DNA of 64,000 bases, taken from positions 5,890,001-5,954,000 of the forward strand of contig CAJSYZ010000005.1 in NCBI GenBank assembly GCA_910574455.1. The letters run 5' to 3'. The notes under the pieces are model-generated. The model worked only from the letters and a program-made list of their open reading frames with translations. It searched no databases and was not told where the DNA came from. The position numbers were made by a program, and so were the translations under genes. Shown here piece after piece: positions 43,173-55,363 of the stretch. The DNA comes from Trichaptum fuscoviolaceum (taxonomy: Eukaryota; Basidiomycota; Agaricomycetes; Hymenochaetales; Trichaptaceae). The number at the start of each line of letters is the position of its first letter. Position 1 is the stretch's first letter.

Positions 43173-44870
43173 GCGGACCTGGTCAAGCAAACCTGTGAAG
43201 ATCGTACATAGAAATACAGTGAGCTGTCTGTAAAAAACTTGAAACGGGAACGTATAATTACTGTGTAATATGTGCATGTTCCCTTACTCCTAGACTCGTG
43301 TCCAGTAGTTACATGTGAATGTTTATCCAACTCCCAACCTCAAAGATAAATTGCGACTGGCTCCGAGTCTAAGTTTTGTCTTACGGAAGTTTGTTAGGAC
43401 TGGAAGGGGAGGTAAGGGATCTGCCGGCGCAGCCCGGCCCGTTGTCTACTATGTAGTTCCCTGGTGGGAGTAAAGGGCACTGTTGAGTCTAAATTCACCA
43501 GATGTCAGTTTTCACCGATGTTTCTCCGAGTTATTTGTATTACTTAATCTGTATACATTTTCAGTTTTTGTCAACCGTTTCTCTGTTTTGTCTTATGTAA
43601 TGCCAGTGTTTTTTGGCACCAAAAGGGGGAGTAAGGGACTTGCCGGCACGGCTCGGCCCGTCATCTAGTAAGTATTCTTTTGCAGAGAATTGACATTTTG
43701 ATAATTCTCAGGCTGGACAAGTCACGGTGGCAGTTTTACTAGTATTTCCACGATCTGTCTTAATACAAATTCAGATCGAAGCGGCCTCTCTTCTTTTCTT
43801 TCTTCTCTTTCCTTCCGACTATCCCAGGACCCAGAGCTTGCCATTCACTACGAGAGATGCGTCGGAGAGATACGAAGTCTAGTGCCCCATTGCATCTTTT
43901 GGACCTTGAGACGCTGACGTTGGCCTATCGATCTACACACTCGCTCCAAGCATCAAGGTTTAACGGTTTCACGCTGGTCTCTAAGCTTTCTGCGACAATC
44001 GAATTTCTGGGTCTTGTCTTGTCCCTTGGAAATCCCTTGGTAAACTGAAAGCAGCTATGTCTATTCCGCTTGCTTTCACTTGACTCGTGACTCGGAGAAA
44101 AAGACATTGTTTGACTACGCAAAAGAGTCTCTGTGCTAGTGCTCTTCTACACCCGTCCTGACATGCATACACCATTCCGTGCCTCGCTGCAGTCATACCG
44201 GATTGTCGAGAAGGCCTGTTCTAAGGCGTCTGTGACGACAAGGACTGTTGGCTCATCATACTTGTCGGTTGAGTGCGGTGTCTTGGGTTTCAACTCTTCT
44301 GGGAGAGCAAACTGTATCCTGCGCAAATAGTATATGCAGTCCGATACTATAGACGTCGGCATTCCATTGGCTGGTGTGTCTTTTCCTGGGAGTGTCTTCA
44401 TCGCCTCCGATACGCGTACATTTCGATCACAGTCTATGGGAAAGCGTCGAGCCAGGCCTGCGAAGGAGACACTACGCAGTTGAGTTTCTCCTGAATTGAA
44501 TCATCTTCATACCTCCTCCTGGTGCACTCACGCATAGCTCCTGACTACGTCGAGTCAATCTACTACCAGTCTACGGTGCACTAACACCATGCTGGCCATG
44601 TGTTTCTGTATTGCGATATGTAATTATATCACGATCTCGAACTACATAATAACAATTATTATAATTATACTTTGATATGGGCGCTAAAATGGCGTGAGTG
44701 GCGGCATTTAGTACAGGGTTGCGTGTTGAAAGCTCCGAAGCAACGTTAACCATCAACCTTTGCGACGACGCTTCAAAGCTTGCTATGTACCTGCAACAGT
44801 AAGAACAATACGTACATCCCAATGACGAGCAAGTTACGCGGTCAACTAGAAAACTACACTGAAAGTACAA
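43173..44870. other. 1.7-kb gene-free region with a direct repeat
   Basis: No coding exon supported. Holds two imperfect direct repeats (about 43373-43455 and 43585-43672). The rest is unremarkable spacer leading to the 3' end of the Enp2 gene. Confidence 0.45.
43373..43672. repeat. Pair of imperfect direct repeats about 212 bp apart
   Basis: Both copies contain TTTTGTCTTA, then about 30 bp later a GTAAGGGA segment followed by TGCCGGC, a GC-rich run with CGGCCCGT, and a TCTA end. They may be a tandem duplication or the ends of a small element. Confidence 0.5.
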
Positions 44871-47415
44871 CTACAGCCCACGGAATGCATTTTTGCTGCC
44901 ACTCCGTAAGTTGTTTCTCCGATTTGTCCTTCCATGTCGCTCGGTCTCCGATAACCCCTTCCCTTCGCCGGGCCCAGGTCCTCCCCGCTCCAAGCCAGCT
45001 CCGAACCTCTCGATACGTTGGCCCTTCTCCTTCCCTGGCTTTCCACGCCCGCCAGGTACGAGCATGTCTTGTGGATCCAGAACATCGGACGCATACCGCG
45101 CAGAGGACGTAGATTTGGAACTCGGCACCCAAGAGATCTCCATCGCACCGTCTGCAAGATGAGCGGAAGGCTTGGTGGAGGATCGGCGATTTCCTGTGTG
45201 TGATTGTCGACGCTGGCCAAACGTTGCGTCTCTGGGAAGTTTTGACTGTGCGCCTCTTCCTTCAACCTCCGGCGCGGCTGCGACCATGCGTAGTTGCCTC
45301 GCTGGTCGTTTCTGCTTGGGCATTGGTCGCCTGTCTTCGGGATTAGCGATCGTCCGCGGGTCGTATTGGTCCAGATCGCCAGCGTCGCTGCTGTCTTCAT
45401 CTTCTGAATCGACGTCTTCGTCGCTCTTGCCTTCATCAGAGCTCGAATTACGATCATTCTCCTCCTCTTCCTGCTCAACGACAGTCTTTGCTTTCCATTT
45501 CTGCTGAGAAGCCGAAGGGTTGAGTAAACTGAATTCCCGACTGTCTTCGTCAACCTGGAAATCAGGATCCTCAAAGAGTGCAGTGAAACGCGGATCGCTG
45601 AGGAGATTCGGTTTTGTCGACGATTTTTTGCTTTCTTCTCCATCTTCTCCTTCCTCCTCATCTGCACCATCCTCCTTCCCGGCCTCCAGCGCACGTGCCT
45701 TCCTCCTCTCTTTCCTCCTCTCCTCCAGCTTCCTCGCCCTCTCCTCTTCTTTCCGAACCCGCTCTGCAAGGGCCTTGTTGATCTTTGGCACGGCAGCGTC
45801 CTTGCGTGCGCGAATGCGAGTTTCTGCAAGTTTGTCCATCTTGTCCTTGACAATCTTCTGGCGGTGCTCCTCATATGCGAATGGATTTGCGATAACACGT
45901 GCAGCGTCGTATAAACGCAAGGACATAAAGTATCCGTGCATGTATGGCTTGAGAGCTGAGGTGCCGATGAGATTGTCGAGACCAAGTCTGAGGAGAGCAG
46001 ACGTTGACATTTTAGATGGATTAACTAATGAAACACGTTGGATAAGTACATACTTGGATAACTCGCTCTTCTCCACGAATTTGTAGTCTTCGTATACACT
46101 CCGAACGGTTTGATCTTCCATCTCCTCTGTGATATTGTCCAAGAAGCTACACCATTTTGGTGCAGGGCCAAGTTGAGGAATGTAGTAGTTTGTCATTTGG
46201 ATGGCCTCGTTAGCTACCATGAGGAGGCCGCTGCCGGGAACGTGATGGACGTCGTTGATATCGTAAGCTGGAGTAATAGATGCAAAGTTACCAGAGGGCT
46301 GGGAGAGAAAAGTAAGAGAAAAGCAAGAGAAAGAATAACATTCATGTACCCACATTGTTCCTATCCCAAATTTTTATAACCTTCTTGTCGGCACTCAGCA
46401 CCATCCCATCTCCGCTGATGCGGGTGCCCCCCTCAATCCATGATACAGTCTTCACTGCCAATCCATATCCCATATCCTTAACGGCATATGGTCGCGGTGA
46501 ACGAATGTCATACAAGAGTGTGTGACCGGTTGATGTGCCGACAGCGTAAGACAAACCATCGGTTCTGGACGAAAGTGCAGTAACGGATAGGCTTCTTCTA
46601 GTTGTGGTGTCGTCTACGCCGGGTAAATAGGCCACAGCGGATCCATTGGACATGAGCTGGCTCTGCGGTAGGCGGAGTATACCTACACGAGCTCTCGACC
46701 GGGGGTCCCAGAATTCCACGGTGCCGTTACCTTCGGTACCGAATGCTAATAGCTGGTGTGCAGGATTGATGTCAATCGCATTGACACCCGAGATTTGCTC
46801 TCCTCCCTCTCCTTCGAGAGCTAATGGGTTTAGAAAGCGGCCCTGCTCCAGATTCAATCGGTACACCTCCGCGCCTGAGCCACCCACAAAAGCATCGCAA
46901 CTTGGGAAGTGATAAGCAAGAGCTCGTCCAAAGCGTGGTATTCGAGTTCGGTAATGAAATCCGCCTTGAGTATGCAATTCTATTGAACGATCGGCCTGTA
47001 AGTGGAGAGACTTTGTCCAGTCATCCGAGAGTAGCTGTGCGGACAAGTTAGATTATATTCAGTGTATAACAGCAAAACACTCACTCACAATGAAGTCCAC
47101 ATTCTCTGCATCGGTGTGCCTTTCGAACTTCAGAGTCAACTGATCAAGGTCGTACACTCGTATTTGTGGTTTGTATGTACCAGTAGCAACTGCATGGTGT
47201 CCGTCGCGCGTCGTCTTTATTCTGTTGCTGGCCTCCGGAAATTCGAATTCTTGAATTAGGTCTATGGTCCCTTCGACATGTTCCTTGATTGCTCGTTTCC
47301 CTTTTTTTGCGACTCGTTTTCGAGTCAACCAGTCCGGAAGCGCAGAGGACGAGCCAGAAGCTGCCCCATTGACAGTGTAGACCTTTACAGAGCTTTGTTC
47401 ATCATATGCAACCAT
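44871..47415 (-). CDS. ENP2: Enp2/NOL10 nucleolar WD40 protein (small-subunit ribosome biogenesis)
   Basis: Enp2 is an SSU-processome component needed for 18S rRNA maturation in the nucleolus. The start at 47415 (MVAYDEQSSVKVYTVNG) is followed by ALPDWLTRKRVAKKGKR and a split beta-propeller: TYKPQIRVYDLDQLTLKFER, RIPRFGRALAYHFPSCDAFV, INPAHQLLAFGTEGNGTVEF, and VLSADKKVIKIWDRNNV. The conserved post-propeller segment GPAPKWCSFLDNITEEME, then LGLDNLIGTSALKPYMHGYF, identifies NOL10/Enp2. The C-terminal half is charged (long Glu/Lys/Arg helices and acidic Ser-Asp-Glu runs), as in the family, ending in a basic tail and a stop at 44871-44873. Short introns lie near 46340 and 47050-47090. The start is 161 bp from that of the fatty acid hydroxylase on the other strand, so the two share an intergenic promoter. 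Confidence 0.92.
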
Positions 47416-47576
47416 GATGTCCTTGCCGTGGCCGATGAAGGAGAAGAGGCGCGGCCGCCTTTCAGTTCATAAATTTTAGCAGTCAGCCGAAATTAGCTAA
47501 GCGCGAACTCGGACGCTCATAATGTCAAGTCTCACCATATGAACCTTTTCGCTTTTGCTCTCAACCTCAACAAGCG
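47416..47576. promoter_or_regulatory. Divergent promoter between ENP2 and the fatty acid hydroxylase
   Basis: Only 161 bp separate the two start codons. The plus-strand side ends in a CT-rich leader (about 47535-47570) before the hydroxylase ATG. No TATA box is clear. Both genes must draw their core promoters from this interval or from neighbouring coding DNA. Confidence 0.6.
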
Positions 47577-48958
47577 ATGTCGAAAAGGGTTCGCATCCTC
47601 ACCGCTGAGGACGTCGCCTCCCACTCGTCGGCCAAGTCTTGTTGGATAACGCGCAATGGCAAGGTCTTCGACGTCACAGGGTTTTTAGCGGACCACCCCG
47701 GTGGCGACGACCTCATTCTGAACTATGCAGGCAAGGATGTCGGCGAGATTATGCAGAACAAGGACGAACATGAGCATTCCGAGTCTGCATATGAAATGTT
47801 GGATGACTATTTAATCGGCCGCCTCGGTACTGAAGAGACCATTGTCAACGAAGGTGTGTTCAATATTCCGCAAACATTGGCCCTTTTCTGATAGTCATGA
47901 TTTAGATTGGCAGCCAGAGGAGAACTTCCACCCGGAGAATACCAACTCTCTTGAGGACTACGAAAAGAATCAATTCTTGGACCTCAGCAAGCCCCTGCTG
48001 ACCCAAGTTTGGAACGCAAATTTCAGCAAGTCCTACTATCTCAAGCAAGTTCACCAACCTCGTCATCTGCCAGAGCCGGCGCGTCTCTTTGGCTCGGACT
48101 TCCTCGAAATCTTCACGCGCACGAAGTGGTTTGTGGTGCCCCTCGTCTGGTTGCCCATTACTTTCAATCTCTTCATGAGGTCCGTTGTTGGCTTTGCGCA
48201 TCCGCTGCCGCCTTTCATCCAAGCTCCCCTCCTGCCCTACACCTCGCCGTACTTGCAATCTCTTACACCCTATGTCTTCTCCTTAACGATTGCATCGTTC
48301 CTTTTTGGAAACTTTGTTTGGACCGTTCTCGAGTACACTCTGCATCGTTTCCTCTTCCATATCGACGATTACCTGCCGGACAGTCCGATGTTCTTGACGT
48401 TACATTTCTTACTGCACGGTATTCATCATTACCTGCCGATGGACCGGTAAGCTCTTTCATATCGGTTGCACGACTAAAATGCTGAATAATCTTAGTCTTC
48501 GCCTGGTGATGCCTCCTCTCCTTTTCGCCGCACTTTCCATTCCCTTCACCCGCCTTGCATACGCACTTTTCCCTGCGCCAATGGCCAACGGTGTCATTTC
48601 TGGAGCATATATGTTTTGTAAGCTAGTGTTTACCGTCTGTTGCTAATTTACTGACAAAAACTTGAAGATGTGCTGTATGACTGCATGCATTACGCGTGAG
48701 CTTTTTGAGTTATTTTTAACCGTTGTTCATACTAATTTCTTTGTCTGATAGTTTACACCACACTTCTTTGCCTGCGTACATGCGCGAGATGAAGAAATAT
48801 CATTTGGCACACCATTACAAGAACTTTGAGCTCGGATTTGGTGTTACGAGTAAGCTCAAATATATTTACTTATTGAAATTACTTACTGGGCTGACAACGT
48901 TTATCACTTTCAGGCAAAATTTGGGACTATGTGTTCAACACTGTTCTCTATGTTTAGG
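47577..48958 (+). CDS. Fatty acid 2-hydroxylase (Scs7/FA2H-like)
   Basis: An ER membrane di-iron enzyme that hydroxylates the C2 position of very-long-chain acyl groups of ceramides. The N-terminal cytochrome b5 domain has FDVTGFLADHPGGDDLILNY with the heme-binding HPGG. After a short intron (about 47854-47907) the linker FLDLSKPLLTQVWNANFSK is a family signature. Membrane helices follow (WFVVPLVWLPITFNLF, YVFSLTIASFLFGNFVW). The histidine boxes are HRFLFH, then HFLLHGIHHYLPMD, later LHHTSLPAY and HLAHHYKNFELGFGVTS. Several short introns in the 3' half place a tiny exon encoding VLYDCMHYA between them. The final exon gives KIWDYVFNTVL and ends at TAG 48956-48958. About 380 residues, complete for the family. 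Confidence 0.92.
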
Positions 48959-49403
48959 ACGCACTGCGCCCATACACAGATCTATACTCAGCATCCTTTC
49001 GATTTGTATTTTATTGCTGAATAATTAATGCTAATCCCAACTTCAGGGCTACTACTGTTGGGTGTATAATCCCATTTAGAAGTACGTACTTGTGCATCTG
49101 CGCTAGGAAACAGTAAGCTTCATAGTCAAAGCGGCACGCGAACGAACGTCCCTGCGGTGTTGATGCAAAATCCGCTCATTCTCCGCTGCTGTCTTGCTTC
49201 TGCCGATCAAGAGGGTATTTGGATTGATAAGCAGAGACAAAGAGCTTGAAAGTGAATTCCTCTTCATTGACTTGATGACGGTTGTAGCGTAATACCTCTT
49301 ACGATGTTGCATACAAATATGCTCGGATGATTCAGCTGTGGAACTATCGATATATAGGAGACATTCGAATCTAAGGGGATCGCAATCCTGTCACTATACA
49401 GCT
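48959..49403. other. Spacer before the NmrA-like gene
   Basis: 445 bp with no supported gene on either strand. Confidence 0.4.
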
Positions 49404-50500
49404 ATGAGCGAAGTTCAGACAGTATTCATTGTTGGAGCCACGGGAAAGACCGGCCAGAGCATTGTGAACGTTTTGCTCGATGATCCGAAATTCGTGAGTG
49501 ACTTTTTTTTAAAAGTCTTTGGACATCTTTCTCACAGATTCCGTATCTCCAGCACGTTATTGCCGCTATACGCCCGGCTTCTGCGTCAAAGCCGGAAGTC
49601 AATGATTTGAAGACTCGAGGAGCCGAGATTCTGGTCATCGACCTGGAATCAACGTCTATTGAGGAGTTGAAAGAATACCTCAGAGGCGTCGACACTGTCA
49701 TATCTACTCTCCTCTACAGCCAGCTTGCGCTGCAGAAGCCTCTGATCTATGCCGCCAAGCAGGCAGGCGTAAAGCGTTTTGTTCCAGATGACTGGGCAAC
49801 TCCATGTGTTCCAGGTGTTCGGGGCTATTACGATGAGGTGAGGTGCTACTTTCGCATTGTCTTCATTCTCCACACTCATAGTTTATTTGTAGAAACTAGT
49901 TTACCATAACCTGATAAAGGAGGTTGGACTTGGTTATACTTTTGTCGATGTTGGTTGGTGGTAAGTGGCCTATACGCTTGCATATTGTTCTATGTATGTA
50001 ATAAATGATGCCGTAGGTATCAGGGCGTTTTGCCAGCACTAGACGATTCCAAGGAATCATTCCCAGGATTCAATCAGGCAGCCACTCGAACTGTCTATGG
50101 ATCTGGCGATGTCAAGAGCGCACTTGTTGACATACGCGACATCGGCAAATATACTGCACGCATCATTAGCGACGATCGCACTCTCAACAAGTATGTTCTC
50201 GCATATACTGAAGAGCTCACGCAAAAGGAGATTGTCGCTGTTGCGGAGCGTGTTCTTGGGGAAAAGATTTCTTCCATTCAGCATGTTACTGCCGAAGTCT
50301 TGATAAAGACTAAGGATGAATCGGAAGGTCCGTTGAAGATCTTCTGGGAGTACTTGTACAGTGTATTCATTCGAGGTGACAACACCATCGAAAATGCGAA
50401 GAAGGACGAATATGGTGGAGCTTTGGATGCGAAGGAATTGTATCCTGACCTCAAGCTTCTTTCCTTTACTGATTACGCTAAAGAGTTTTATTCACAGTAA
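49404..50500 (+). CDS. NmrA-like NAD(P)-binding protein
   Basis: An atypical short-chain dehydrogenase of the NmrA/isoflavone-reductase-like group, acting as an NAD(P)H-using reductase or a nucleotide-sensing regulator. The ATG at 49404 gives MSEVQTVFIVGATGKTGQSI with the Rossmann GATGKTG dinucleotide loop. The following exons contain VIDLESTSIEELKEYLRGVD, then VISTLLYSQLALQKPLIYAA, then AGVKRFVPDDWATPCVPG, where the RFVPDDW segment is typical (many relatives have RFVPSEFG). The next exons give GLGYTFVDVGWW and YQGVLPALDD, then DVKSALVDIRDIGKYTARII. Ends in KEFYSQ. Four short introns. About 315 residues is usual. Substrate cannot be told from sequence. Confidence 0.85.
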
Positions 50501-51647
50501 GCTATCTCGTGTATTAGTTGTTAGGAAAAAGAAAGTGTTGTACTTATTTAAACAATAATCTACTATTGGGATTACGACAGTGGCTTTGAATTTTGAGATG
50601 AAAAATTTACTTCAGACGTTGATAATGTCATAGTACTAAGTAGCATAGACGCCTTTTTAATAAATTGTTTGAATAAAGGGCGCTGGCGGTTTTCAACTTG
50701 AAGTTGGGTGAACCTTTTGATTACTAGTCAGGTACTAAGCAGTCCCACCTAAACCCCCCCACGGTTCGGAATGATGAGGCCGAGACCTCCCATCTCGGCT
50801 AAAATATTGGAGGCCAGACCCTCCCTATCAACGATGCCTCGGCCTCTTCCGAATCGTGGGAAGTTTGAGTAGGAGACTGTCTCAGGCCATGATTTCGTTT
50901 AGAACTTTAACGATGATTAACCTCTCTGTCCCGGGCTTACTTTACCCCCTCCACTCCAAGCAAGAATTCGCTCTGATCAAAAGGAAGTAATGCAAAAACA
51001 AATCAGAATGAATTGCACGCCTGTAGAACTGAATGATCTGGGACCATGTTGTCTTCAGTTAGAGCTTAAGCTTAGGGGTGCCTTACTATGGGCTAGGCTG
51101 GGCCATTTTCTGTTAGTATATTATAATAGAATGGTGGTCAAGGGAAATGGCGAGTCGCTTGCGGCTTCTTCCTACATGTACAATACTGACTTGCGAGCGA
51201 GCGTCTTCAGAGTCTACGAGTCCACCTCTCTTCTACGCATCCAATCGAATCCTCCAGCATCATCAGTCGTGCCGTGGTAGGAGCACGCCTCTTCAATTAA
51301 CATTCAACACAGGTTCGAAGTCGGTCCGGAGGGGAGTTCGGTCTCGGGAGACTGGCAGACACGCTCAATAACAGACGAGGAACGACGCAGAACTCCAAAA
51401 TTCTCTATATATGTCTGGTTTCTCGACTCGGGGCCGTCTAAACTGTTCATATTGGCCGGGTGCTGTTCAGTCTTCACCAGTGTGTACAATTTCCTCATCT
51501 TTACCGATCTCTCACTACCATCCTTACCGCCTATTATTTCCACTTCCTTTGCATGAGAACTAGTCAGCTTCATGTGATTCCCCCAGCTTTGTTCTCTGCT
51601 CGAGATAATAATCATCCATCTACTTACAACATTAATCTCATATTTAG
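50501..51647. other. Spacer with fold-back element; also unresolved 5' end of the BTB gene
   Basis: Contains the inverted-repeat element at 50740-50880. Between about 51400 and 51640 several plus-strand frames could include the first exon of the BTB gene, but none was convincing. Confidence 0.4.
50740..50880. mobile_element. Fold-back (MITE-like) element
   Basis: The left arm (about 50740-50785) and right arm (about 50836-50880) are imperfect inverted copies of one another over roughly 45 bp, both carrying a CCCACG...TTCGGAA...GAGGCCGAG core, around a 50-bp centre. A single related arm sits at 10289-10338. Small size and lack of coding capacity suggest a miniature element or its remnant. Confidence 0.5.
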
Positions 51648-52594
51648 GACTCACAATTTGACTCGCCAACGCTCGAGCGCTCGGATTATCTCAATGCACC
51701 TTTCCATGTCTCTACAGCCTTCAGCGCTAATGCCAATACCGACACACATCAGACGGACCTCGTCATCCTTTCCTCCGACTCTGTCTTATTCTACGTCCAC
51801 ACGGCACGTCTCCTTGCAGCATCAGAAAATGGATTCAATAATCATCTCCCCCTCACAATAACAAACTCCTTCCATAACGACGCGATTATCGCGGTTCCTG
51901 AGTGCTCGTCCATCATAAACCTCCTTCTCCATGCGGTGTATGCTTGGCCTTGCTCTCGTTACTCGCCTTCATTCGAACACTTATCCGAGGCTGTAGCCAC
52001 ATTAAATATATATGGCCTACCAGTATCAACTTTCCTAACTCCCAACTCACCTTTGTTTGATGCTCTCCTTGCGTACGCTCCCACCCGACCTCTGGACCTC
52101 TACGCATTATCAGCTTCCTTTCGGATTCACCAATTAGCTGTGTCTGCTTCTCCTCACCTTCTCTCACTTCCTTTATGCTCCCTAACGGATGACATGGCTT
52201 TAAAGATTGGGCCTATTTACCTGAAGAAACTTTTCTTCCTGCACCTAGGCCGTTTAGAGGCGCTCAAGCAACTACTCCACCCACCACCTCCACTACATGA
52301 CCCAACACCAACTTGTGGCTATGAAGAGCAGAGGAAGCTTCGCCGCTCATGGGCGCTTGCGAGTTCATATCTAATGTGGAATGCGCAGCCAGACACGAGC
52401 CCAAACACGATCGACAAGACATTATGTTCTCTCGCAAATCACTTGACGTGTGATCTGTGCAAACTGTCACTTCAAGATCGCATCCGCAGTCTTGCCGTTC
52501 AATGGTCTGTAGTCAAAGTAAATATCTGCTGCAGTTCTGTGATGAAAGTAAATGTCTTAACTTACCCTTGTCTCTGCAGTGCACTATCATATGA
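51648..52594 (+). CDS. BTB/POZ domain protein (5' end unresolved)
   Basis: Probable adaptor or hypothetical protein of a BTB family expanded in agaricomycetes. The main exon opens after an acceptor ATATTTAG at 51647 and reads DSQFDSPTLERSDYLNAPFH, then TDLVILSSDSVLFYVHTARL and LAASENGFNNHLPLTITNSF, the strand-helix start of a BTB fold. Later LLLHAVYAWPCSRYSPSFEH and LYALSASFRIHQLAVSASPH match the helical second half. Near the end, WSVVK is followed by an intron (GTAAAT to TCTGCAG) and then CTII before TGA 52592-52594. The frame reads on without the intron to 52691, but the intron gives an ending more like relatives. The first exon with the ATG lies upstream and was not identified. Partners unknown. 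Confidence 0.68.
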
Positions 52595-53216
52595 TAGATT
52601 GGTTCAGACGAAAAAGATACCCTTATCCAACCCATGCGCTGTGATGACGTCTCTTGTATTTGTTTACTTCATTCTTCTTGCGCTTTGCTGATCCAGTTAC
52701 ATCGGGAACTCGAAAGGGGGTTGTGAATGGAAACAGCCGATGAAAAGTCGTGATTTTAGCTTCTGGTTTTGTGTGAGTTTCAAGATACCCTATCTTTCTT
52801 TTGAACGTGGATGTAAATTATGTGTTACATGGAAATGACAGAAGTGCATCTGGAACTTTCATATTGTCTTGCATCTTGGTTAACAACTTAGTATATATTT
52901 CCGTTCGCAAACGTCGCATTGTTGAATGTCTCAGCTTTTGCGAGATCCATTGTATCATATCCTATTGGTTGTTGTTTATCAATCATCTCTCACAAGTGTC
53001 ACAAGAGTCTTATATAGTACTGCATCATGGTAGCAAAGATCTTCGACCTGCAAGATGCTTGAGTGGCTGGGCCGGCCGTTAAACCCGACGGTTCCAGCTT
53101 GAAACTTGCCGTCCCATTTGAGAGTTCAAAAAAGTTGCTTTATTATACATCTATATCATTTCCATTCTCATTTCGCTGTTGCTAATATTTACACAGAGGT
53201 GTACGATTTTGCAGTA
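52595..53216. other. Convergent 3' spacer
   Basis: 622 bp, AT-rich; no supported gene. Separates the BTB gene and aldo/keto reductase 1, which converge. Confidence 0.4.
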
Positions 53217-54599
<1,383 letters not shown>

Positions 54600-55363
54600 T
54601 ATACAGTAGATAGACTACCAAGCAGGCTGCCACTGTTTCTATATAGCCCTCGGCTCGGATGACACAGAGCAGTCGCCGGTCAAACGCGTCAGCCTGGACT
54701 GCATGCCGCTGCGGACGTGCGTTGTCGCGGCTCCCAATAGGTTTATAATGCACGATAATCGCTCATCACGTTAACGATTTCGATGCTTCTGAATATAAAA
54801 CAATATTCTCACCAGTAATCGTGTAACCTCACAATGAGTAGTACTTTCCGGAACTGCACACTTGAAAGTCTGAGCCAGCCCCTCGACTCGGATTTTCAGC
54901 TACGCAATGATCCAGCATTGGTTCGGATTTCGATCTGAAGTACAAGGAGATGGTACTTGCCAGTGGAAGACAGGAGCGTGTCCGAGTCAGCCAGAGTGTG
55001 GCCATTGTGTGACTTTTACTTACTTCTGATTTCCTCCTTCGACTTCAACGCTACTGATCATGACCACGGCTTATCACTTTGTGACTGCTTCTTTATCTCT
55101 CGCTAGTAACCAAGCTACAATTGCGCACGCCCAGTGGGAGTCTTTCCGGGACGCAAGAGCTCTCCTGGTCGCTCGGGTATCTCAAAGCCGACCTCCCTTC
55201 TCCCTCCTTCAACCACGGGTCCAGTGAACTTTTGTTCATAAATAGATACAGATGAGTAAGTCTCCCTAGCTTTCCTGTTCAATTGCTGAGTCTTTTGTAC
55301 AGATACTTAAGGGTGGAAGATCAGGTTCCTATACGATGTCGCTACGTCTGAATTTGTCGCAAC
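54600..55363. promoter_or_regulatory. Shared upstream region of aldo/keto reductase 1 and Old Yellow Enzyme 2
   Basis: 764 bp between two divergent oxidoreductase start codons, with no supported gene inside. The last 120 bp before the plus-strand ATG share short blocks with the leader of Old Yellow Enzyme 1. Co-regulation is possible but not shown. Confidence 0.45.

Noticed and set aside
44846..45985. 379-codon minus-strand frame rich in Arg and Lys
   Set aside because: It overlaps the Enp2 gene in another frame on the same strand; its composition is a by-product of the acidic and basic runs of Enp2, which is the recognised protein.
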